A DNA stretch of 47,238 bases, taken from a bacterium (GTDB lineage: Bacteria > Planctomycetota > Planctomycetia > Pirellulales > Pirellulaceae). Positions 41,562-47,238 of this stretch are shown in pieces. Under the pieces are notes generated by a model. That model searched no databases. It saw nothing but the letters and a program-made list of their open reading frames with translations, and was not told where the DNA came from. The DNA lies in the NCBI GenBank assembly GCA_016124445.1, contig WGNR01000007.1, positions 1 to 47,238 of the forward strand, given 5' to 3'. Positions within the stretch are counted from its first letter, which is position 1; each line of letters opens with the position of its first letter. Both the position numbers and the translations under genes were made by a program.

Positions 41562-43890
41562 GTGAATCTTCCTTTGACGCCGACAGGCGTTGAGCACCTT
41601 GCCTTCTTTGATGTGATCGGCCCACGGGGCAAGGTGAATCTTCCTTTGACGCCGACAGGCGTTGAGCACTGAGCACGTTCAACTTTGAGCCATCAACGGG
41701 CAGTGAGTGTGAATCTTCCTTTGACGCCGACAGGCGTTGAGCACACTGGACAGACGTTGCCCGCAAGCTTGGCGAGGAAGTGAATCTTCCTTTGACGCCG
41801 ACAGGCGTTGAGCACAAGACCCTTGGGACTTGTCGCCAAAGTATTCATGGTGAATCTTCCTTTGACGCCGACAGGCGTTGAGCACAACGTATGGCTATCC
41901 TTAACGCTGCCGCCGCTCGGGTGAATCTTCCTTTGACGCCGACAGGCGTTGAGCACGATAGCCGTCAGTGCTAACCGACCGAAGCGACGAAAGTGAATCT
42001 TCCTTTGACGCCGACAGGCGTTGAGCACCTTTCTGACAAATTCAATTTGCCAAGATCAAATAAATCTCGTGAATCTTCCTTTGACGCCGACAGGCGTTGA
42101 GCACCGTACGGTTGCGATATTGTTAGTGCCTTCATAGAGTGAATCTTCCTTTGACGCCGACAGGCGTTGAGCACGTGCAACTATAAGAATTGCATCATTC
42201 CCAACGTCACCGTGAATCTTCCTTTGACGCCGACAGGCGTTGAGCACACGTTTCGCTGTCGAAGCTCACGAACAAAGCGATGTGAATCTTCCTTTGACGC
42301 CGACAGGCGTTGAGCACCTGTCGCCGTACTCGAGGGGAATGAAGACTTCGATGTGAATCTTCCTTTGACGCCGACAGGCGTTGAGCACATTCTTACTCCG
42401 GTAACGAAGGAGCATGGGTCAAGTGAATCTTCCTTTGACGCCGACAGGCGTTGAGCACAAGTACAGCCCTTTGAATGCGTTCGTGGTGGTGCTGTGAATC
42501 TTCCTTTGACGCCGACAGGCGTTGAGCACGATGTTTGCGAAACATTTGGCTACCTCCCCGAGTAGTGAATCTTCCTTTGACGCCGACAGGCGTTGAGCAC
42601 TGGAGATCGGCAAGGGTGGCCGCGGAACCCTCTACGTGACTCTTCCTTTGACGCCGACAGGCGTTGCGCCCGGATCCCATTCCCAGGTCGTAGAACGCTA
42701 CGAGCCCCGTGAATCTTCCTTTGACGCCGACAGGCGTTGAGCACTGCTTGACCAGATCGAGGCGTCACGGCCTGGCGTTGTGAATCTTCCTTTGACGCCG
42801 ACAGGCGTTGAGCACGACAGTGACATCCTGCGGTGCCTTAATTCCGACCCTGTGAATCTTCCTTTGACGCCGACAGGCGTTGAGCACTCCGCATGTGGAT
42901 CTCGTTTTCATGCGTGTCTCGTAGTGAATCTTCCTTTGACGCCGACAGGCGTTGAGCACCGTTGGGCTTGAGCCTAAGCCATCGTAGAAGGGAGGTGAAT
43001 CTTCCTTTGACGCCGACAGGCGTTGAGCACAAGGAAGGGCTGCTGGCGAACTCGTCCGCGTTGTCCCGTGAATCTTCCTTTGACGCCGACAGGCGTTGAG
43101 CACATCCAGAAGTTGCGCAGAGTGCGTTATCCGTGATGTGAATCTTCCTTTGACGCCGACAGGCGTTGAGCACAAACAGAACCGGACCTTGAAAGACGCG
43201 AGCTCTTGCTTGTGAATCTTCCTTTGACGCCGACAGGCGTTGAGCACGCCACTACGGACGGTGGCACCGCGTAACGGCTCGAGTGAATCTTCCTTTGACG
43301 CCGACAGGCGTTGAGCACGACGAAGAACGGTAACTTTAGTCTTATCTATGGGGGTGAATCTTCCTTTGACGCCGACAGGCGTTGAGCACATTCCTCCCAG
43401 GACTACGAGGGCTACGCCCGCCGCTGTGAATCTTCCTTTGACGCCGACAGGCGTTGAGCACAATGACCTTCAAGCGGCCCTGACTGGCAGCGGCGAGTGA
43501 ATCTTCCTTTGACGCCGACAGGCGTTGAGCACGTCATCGATGCCGGTGGCACCACGGCCAACACCGCGTGAATCTTCCTTTGACGCCGACAGGCGTTGAG
43601 CACACACAGATCTCGGTTGGAGTCAAGGCCGTCAATTGTGAATCTTCCTTTGACGCCGACAGGCGTTGAGCACGCACACGCGAAGGCGTGATTGAGTGGT
43701 TCACATGCCGTGAATCTTCCTTTGACGCCGACAGGCGTTGAGCACATAGCCAGCGTCCAAGACGCGCGCGATGGCGAACGAAGTGAATCTTCCTTTGACG
43801 CCGACAGGCGTTGAGCACAGCGAACTCCCGCGAACGCTGAAAGGAATTTTGCGGGTGAATCTTCCTTTGACGCCGACAGGCGTTGAGCAC
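41562..43890 (+). CRISPR. CRISPR array, 33 repeats and 32 spacers
   Basis: I count 33 copies of a 36-bp repeat beginning GTGAATCTTCC, containing the stem ACGCC-GACA-GGCGT at repeat positions 16-29 and ending TTGAGCAC. Thirty-two are identical; the sixteenth (42636-42671) has three changes. Spacers are 34-40 bp, mostly 34-37; the longest are spacer 7 (42029-42068, 40 bp) and spacer 2 (41670-41708, 39 bp). In plus orientation the stem is followed by the usual 8-nt handle, so crRNAs are read in the direction of the cas genes. The many open frames across the array on the minus strand are translations of the repeat and are not genes. Confidence 0.98.
42636..42671 (+). repeat. Degenerate internal CRISPR repeat
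   Basis: The sixteenth repeat differs from the otherwise invariant consensus at positions 5, 32 and 35; each is an A-to-C change. Two fall in the 8-nt handle (TTGCGCCC instead of TTGAGCAC), so the crRNA for the next spacer (42672-42708) would carry an altered 5' handle. The stem is intact. Confidence 0.9.
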
Positions 43891-44415
43891 TTCGTCACGC
43901 TGGCCAATGATGTCGGCGGCCACTGGTAAACCCCGCCTGAACTCCAAAGCTAATTCGCCAGCGAGCGACAACGCCATCAAGGTTTGGCAAACGTCCTCGG
44001 AAGAGGACAGCAAGCATACCTTAATGGTGTTATTCTTCCTCAAATCGTTTTGCTGTTAAGACTTGCGATTTTCGATCTAGACTCATCCGATCCTCTCCCA
44101 AGAGACTTTCGCCGCCAAATCGCTGCAAGTTGTGCCAATGGACTACGGGGAAGCTTCATTCGATGCGTTACTGTGTTGAGCACTCAGGACACGCCCGCGA
44201 ATGGCACGTAGTTCTACCCAAGTCGTTTCAGAATTTCACGTTTGACTTCGTGCCTGGGTTTCATCATGCGGTCGTACTTCTTCTGTCTTCGTTTCCGCTG
44301 CCTCGGCTCGAAGCGATTGACTTTCACCCCAACCTTGATCCAGTTGGAATGTTCGTAGTTCAGGACTTGACCTGCTCCCCTTTTCCGTACCAGCTTAAGT
44401 GAGAAAATCCTGGAT
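43891..44415. other. Distal flank of the CRISPR array
   Basis: About 525 bp after the last repeat with no convincing gene; short open frames on both strands lack protein character. It holds one decayed CRISPR repeat at 44148-44183, so at least part of it is former array. The right end meets an IS3 transposase fragment. Confidence 0.5.
44148..44183 (+). repeat. Relic CRISPR repeat
   Basis: Aligned without gaps to the array repeat, this segment matches at 24 of 36 positions by my hand count, including the last nine bases (GTTGAGCAC less one mismatch before them) and GAA-CTTC near the start. The stem is destroyed. It lies 257 bp beyond the last intact repeat, about four repeat-spacer units on, as expected for a decaying trailer end. 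Confidence 0.55.
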
Positions 44416-44449
44416 CTTCATCTGGCCAGGCTAGCCTGGCCAGATGAAG
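44416..44449. terminator. 34-bp perfect palindrome at the end of the IS3 fragment
   Basis: Each 17-nt arm (CTTCATCTGGCCAGGCT and its exact complement) meets with no loop. It covers the last codons and stop of the transposase fragment. In RNA it would form a strong hairpin on either strand; no U-run follows, so terminator activity is a guess. Confidence 0.5.
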
Positions 44450-44783
44450 CGAATTCCCTGGGGGCCAGGTTGCCCAGGGCACTATGCGGTCTGCTCTCGT
44501 TGTAGTCACGACGCCAGGATTCTATCTTCTCCTTGGCGTCCTCCAGTGACAAGAACCAATTTTCGTTCAGGCACTCCGCTCGCATGCTGCCGTTGAACGA
44601 TTCGATAAAAGCGTTATCCGTAGGCTTTCCAGGCCTACTGAAGTCAAGCGTCACCTGGTTGGCGTAGGCCCATTGGTCCAACGCCTTCGAAGTAAACTCC
44701 GGGCCATTGTCGACCTGAATCGTTTTGGGCAGTTGCCGATGCTCGGCAATTCGCTCCAAGGCCAGCACCACATCTTGGCCGCG
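44418..44783 (-). pseudogene. IS3-family transposase OrfB, C-terminal fragment
   Basis: The minus frame gives the last ~120 residues of an IS3-type integrase: FRGQDVVLALERIAEHRQLP, then IQVDNGPEFTSKALDQWA with the second catalytic Asp, DNAFIESFNGSMRAECLNE with the catalytic Glu, and RRDYNESRPHSALGNLAPRE before the stop at 44418. The N-terminal part with the first Asp and all of OrfA are missing. Homology ends near 44783, where an IS256 fragment begins on the other strand. It cannot transpose on its own. Confidence 0.88.
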
Positions 44784-44785
44784 GA

Positions 44786-45034
44786 ACCTTGGCCTACATG
44801 GCCTTCCCGCGCGAGCACTGGACGCGTCTGCGCAGCAACAACATGCTGGAGCGAATCATGAAAGAGATCCGGCGTCGAACGCGAGTCGTGGGCGCGTTCC
44901 CCGACGGCCAAAGTGCCCTGATGCTAGTCGCGGCTCGACTGCGTCACATCGCCGGCACGAAGTGGGGCACGCGGCGTTACCTGGACATGGACCGGCTAGA
45001 TGAACCGAGGGAGGCAGGAGAAGCTTTAACGTGA
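44786..45034 (+). pseudogene. IS256-family (Mutator) transposase, C-terminal fragment
   Basis: The plus frame gives LAYMAFPREHWTRLRSNNML, ERIMKEIRRRTRVVGAFPDG, SALMLVAARLRHIAG and RRYLDMDRL before a stop at 45034. This is the conserved C-terminal end of IS256-type transposases, with the catalytic Glu region expected in NxxER. About 80 of some 400 residues remain. The break at 44784-44786 coincides with the break in the IS3 fragment, so one element was cut by insertion or recombination with the other. Confidence 0.85.
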
Positions 45035-45040
45035 AAATCC

Positions 45041-45064
45041 TTTTTTGCCGCGCGCGGCAAAAAA
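45041..45064. terminator. 24-bp perfect palindrome
   Basis: Six T, GCCGCG, then the exact complement ending in six A. It has a GC-rich core with T- and A-runs on its sides, as in bidirectional intrinsic terminators. It lies seven bases after the IS256 fragment's stop and before the RHS fragment. Confidence 0.6.
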
Positions 45065-45135
45065 GATTCCAGAGCCAGGAGGCTAAACCAAATGTGCGCA
45101 ACTTGACGGACACTACCTGCTCGTGGGCTATGGCA

Positions 45136-45237
45136 GTCGTCGATGTACCTCAGCCCCCAGACATTTTGTCTTTCTGCATCGCCCGACGAATCGACTCGTT
45201 CTTCGATCACTTGCCATTCGTACTTGGAGGCAGCCAC
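45136..45237 (-). pseudogene. Displaced RHS core fragment
   Basis: The minus frame reads KYEWQVIEERVD, DAERQNVWGLRYIDD and then loses homology. The same passage with few changes (QVIEERVDTSTDAEKQF, VWGLRYIDD) lies in the RHS protein at the right edge, and the DNA is nearly identical over the last 25 bases. It ends exactly after IDD, as expected for a broken repeat unit left behind by RHS tip exchange. Its upstream part overlaps the end of the lipoprotein gene. Confidence 0.7.
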
Positions 45238-46220
45238 GGTTCTGGGTCTGTGAGCAGATCTTCCGATGCAATTTCATGTTGTTCCCCGTCAGGGTCAATT
45301 TTCCACAGGCTGAAGATTGGCCGATTGCCTATATTCGATTTGGTGCCCGAGAGGAAGAAGATGGTTTCACCATCGGGGCCTAGATCTGGGTATCGGTTGA
45401 TTCTTTGAGTTTTCGTTGCATGGAATTCAGTATGGTCCTTTTCAGGAATAAACGTAGTCACATGGATATCAAAATAATAAGGCCTCCTGGAATCACAAAT
45501 GTAGGCTAGTTTAGCGAAGTCCGTTGACAAAACAGGGTCGATGAAAGCGATGTCCTCAGCAGATCGGTTTATTGTATTTCCATGAGGAACGTAAGGAACT
45601 GGGCTACTATTCGGTGCAAGGACGTAAAGTTGCGTTTTCAATTTGCCATTAGAAAACGTATCCGCTGAGTAAAATATAGAGCCGTTTTCATGCTGGACGA
45701 TTCGGTTGAGTTGTGGATATTCTTGTTGGGTCAGCCGGGTCATACTCTCCCCATTCAATGCTATCGAGCAGACGTCCCATTTGTCCCAAATCATGCCTCC
45801 ATGGCTGTATGGCCTATATTCTCGGGCTCTCGCAAACAGTATTTGTTTTCCATCGGGACTAAACCGAGGAATCATATCTGAGAAATCTCCAGGGGCCGTC
45901 AACTGTTCCGTCGCCTTCGTGGCAATATCAATTGTAAATAGTCCAAATGAGATTCCATCGTCATCTGAACCAGCACAAACGACAGTCTTTCCGTCTGGAG
46001 AGAATGATGGCAGGAGTTCGATTCGATCGGTTTCGGTAATTCTGGATATCTTTTTTGTGTCGACTTCCAGAAGGTAGATATCCCCTCCTGCAGAAGAGAA
46101 CACAATACGCTGCCCATTAGGTGACAGATCAAACCCAACGTTTGCGTGCTCGACTACCTGGGATCCAAAGCAGCCTGTCACAAAGCACGTGAAAAGCATG
46201 GCATAGCCGATCTTATTCAT
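45207..46220 (-). CDS. TolB-like beta-propeller lipoprotein, possible RHS immunity protein
   Basis: I start at ATG 46220, preceded by GAAGGGAAC; an in-frame ATG at 46247 is less well placed. The start MNKIGYAMLFTCFVTGCFGS is a lipoprotein signal with lipobox VTGC. WD40-like/PD40 propeller blades follow: NVGFDLSPNGQRIVFSSAGG, IELLPSFSPDGKTVVCAGSD, MIPRFSPDGKQILFARARE and two weaker ones. It is thus an envelope lipoprotein. It lies 45 bp downstream of the RHS-phospholipase gene on the same strand, where the immunity gene of an RHS toxin is expected. An immunity role is inference. Its last codons run into the displaced RHS fragment. Confidence 0.75.
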   Translation of the reverse strand: MNKIGYAMLFTCFVTGCFGSQVVEHANVGFDLSPNGQRIVFSSAGGDIYLLEVDTKKISRITETDRIELLPSFSPDGKTVVCAGSDDDGISFGLFTIDIATKATEQLTAPGDFSDMIPRFSPDGKQILFARAREYRPYSHGGMIWDKWDVCSIALNGESMTRLTQQEYPQLNRIVQHENGSIFYSADTFSNGKLKTQLYVLAPNSSPVPYVPHGNTINRSAEDIAFIDPVLSTDFAKLAYICDSRRPYYFDIHVTTFIPEKDHTEFHATKTQRINRYPDLGPDGETIFFLSGTKSNIGNRPIFSLWKIDPDGEQHEIASEDLLTDPEPWLPPSTNGK

Positions 46221-46265
46221 TAGTGTTCCCTTCAATCGAACAGTCATGGTTATCGTTGAAGCTAT

Positions 46266-47238
46266 CTAAAATGGCCATGGGGCATATGGTACTGTTCCAC
46301 CCGAATGACCAAATAGGGAGGGGAAAAATCCACCTCCATGACACATTTGACTACCAACTAGTTGAGCATTAAATGAGCACCAGCGAGTAGGACAGGTCCA
46401 GAATGCCTTAGATGCAGCCAAACACAACTGCGAATCACAATAGCGTCTTCGAAAGGGGGTGCAAAACTCTTTCCAAGTTGCTAAACATTGGTCATGTTCA
46501 TAGCATGCTTTGTCTAACGGATCGCCTTGTACCGGGGGCCCCGAACGCTTGAACGCGCCACAGCGATTTCCATAAGAATAAAATATTCCAAGCACAGTAA
46601 GGCCAGATGGGTCAAGAAAAGACAAGCCATTTTGGCTTCCATATCCATAAAGTGATGTCTCTTTGTGGATTTGGAGCGTTAAAGAATAGACCCAATTTGA
46701 CATCCCATCGACTGGAGGCCTATCAAAAAACTGCAACTGGGAATAGCCAATATGGGAAAACCGAGGATCCCCCTTAAGAATACTCAATTCAGCCAATTGC
46801 TTTTGAATGGCTTTATTGAGATCTGGTAAATACAATTGGTTTGCGATTGCTCGTGGATCCCTGGCAACCCAGCATCCCAGTTGCAGATGTAGGTACCGAT
46901 TTCGATTGATCTGCAGCCCAGTTGCTAGATCCAATTCGCGTCCTGTAAACCGGACGGTCCACTCCAGATCGCTCCCGGAGTAAGCAGTAAAGTCGGGATC
47001 TAATTCTAGGCTTTCCCCATACGGCTGATACGCAAACCGCTCTTGGACATCTCCGGACGTATTTACCAGCACGGTCACATTCCAATTCGCATCTTGCAGG
47101 GAGTAAAGCCTCTCGTCCAAGGTACCGTTGCCGGTTGTGTCCCGGTCCCGCAGAACAAGGTCGTCGATGTACCTCAGCCCCCACACGAATTGTTTCTCGG
47201 CATCGGTGGAGGTGTCGACTCGTTCCTCAATGACTTGC
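46266..47238 (-). CDS. RHS-repeat protein with phospholipase A2-like toxin tip, C-terminal part
   Basis: The gene enters from the right edge; the frame is open to 47238. Counting from the Val at 47186, the RHS core ends with YGESLELDP, RFTGRELDLATGLQINRNRY and WVARDPRA (about 105-112), then SLYGYGSQNGLSFLDPSGL, the usual core-to-tip boundary near residue 195. The tip reads YGNRCGAFKRSGPP and DPLDKACYEHDQC, matching the calcium loop and the CxxHDxC active site of secreted phospholipase A2 (His231, Asp232). Many cysteines follow, probably disulfide-bonded. It should be delivered to and hydrolyse membranes of rivals. The lipoprotein gene follows at once. Confidence 0.85.
   Translation of the reverse strand, partial: QVIEERVDTSTDAEKQFVWGLRYIDDLVLRDRDTTGNGTLDERLYSLQDANWNVTVLVNTSGDVQERFAYQPYGESLELDPDFTAYSGSDLEWTVRFTGRELDLATGLQINRNRYLHLQLGCWVARDPRAIANQLYLPDLNKAIQKQLAELSILKGDPRFSHIGYSQLQFFDRPPVDGMSNWVYSLTLQIHKETSLYGYGSQNGLSFLDPSGLTVLGIFYSYGNRCGAFKRSGPPVQGDPLDKACYEHDQCLATWKEFCTPFRRRYCDSQLCLAASKAFWTCPTRWCSFNAQLVGSQMCHGGGFFPSLFGHSGGTVPYAPWPF

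Noticed and set aside
43248..43567. Spacers 24 and 28 sharing GGTGGCACC
   Set aside because: Nine shared bases among 32 GC-rich spacers is expected by chance and does not show a common target.
41380..44043. Long minus-strand frames across the array, up to 232 residues
   Set aside because: They are translations of the CRISPR repeat (LNACRRQRKIH, CSTPVGVKGRFT, AQRLSASKEDS) and spacers.
44130..44402. 90-residue plus-strand open frame after the array
   Set aside because: No domain or ribosome-binding site, and it begins inside the region carrying the relic repeat.

Overview
The window reads as a planctomycete chromosome, probably from the Pirellulales. The signs are the LEPR-XLL-type N-terminus at the left edge, the planctomycete-style ribosomal protein L10 sequence at 21.5 kb, frequent start sites without a clear Shine-Dalgarno, and a dense mixture of surface-polysaccharide genes, conflict genes and decayed mobile elements. 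I ran no database search; all family calls are from reading motifs.

Layout. 1-0.5 kb: start of a large secreted LEPR-XLL protein running off the left edge (-), carrying an 18-bp tandem repeat that encodes STSSGG. 0.8-8.0 kb: cell-surface polysaccharide genes (GT25-like/sulfotransferase-like fusion, GT4, GT2, a WecB-type epimerase and a membrane protein), interrupted at 3.9-4.2 kb by two truncated mobile-element gene heads facing each other. 8.1-14.2 kb: a TIR protein translationally coupled to a very large nSTAND1 NTPase (-). 14.5-16.5 kb: an acyltransferase-3/SGNH fusion. 16.6-27.8 kb: an accessory conflict island with a LRR-Roc-COR-TIR protein, an IS3-type HTH/FGE-sulfatase fusion, a ribosomal protein L10 fused to an unknown tail, a CHAT-like protein with altered catalytic motifs, a small beta-rich protein resembling the L10-fusion tail, a decayed gene, and a SLOG/multi-TM protein.

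28.6-31.0 kb: a large serine recombinase whose 3' end overlaps the 3' half of a tRNA-Pro(CGG), which I read as an attachment site, plus a small overlapping upstream gene. 32.0-43.9 kb: a complete type I CRISPR-Cas locus of the MYXAN (Myxococcus DevTRS-like) kind: WYL regulator, cas6, cas3, cas8 (devT), cas7 (devR), cas5 (devS), a cas4-cas1 fusion and cas2, then an array of 33 repeats and 32 spacers. The genes overlap or nearly touch, so they probably form one operon; the leader lies between cas2 and the array. A decayed repeat persists about 260 bp beyond the distal end.

44.1-47.2 kb: a scrap zone of IS3 and IS256 transposase fragments, two perfect palindromes, a displaced RHS fragment, a TolB-like lipoprotein, and at the right edge the C-terminus of an RHS protein with a phospholipase A2-like toxin tip. 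The lipoprotein sits where an immunity gene normally lies.

The most unusual object is the L10 fusion at 21477-22844. A complete-looking L10 is joined in frame to a tail whose last domain reappears in a separate small gene beside it, with a degenerate CHAT-like protein between them. A ribosome-docked sensor or an integrated decoy is a testable explanation, not an established one.
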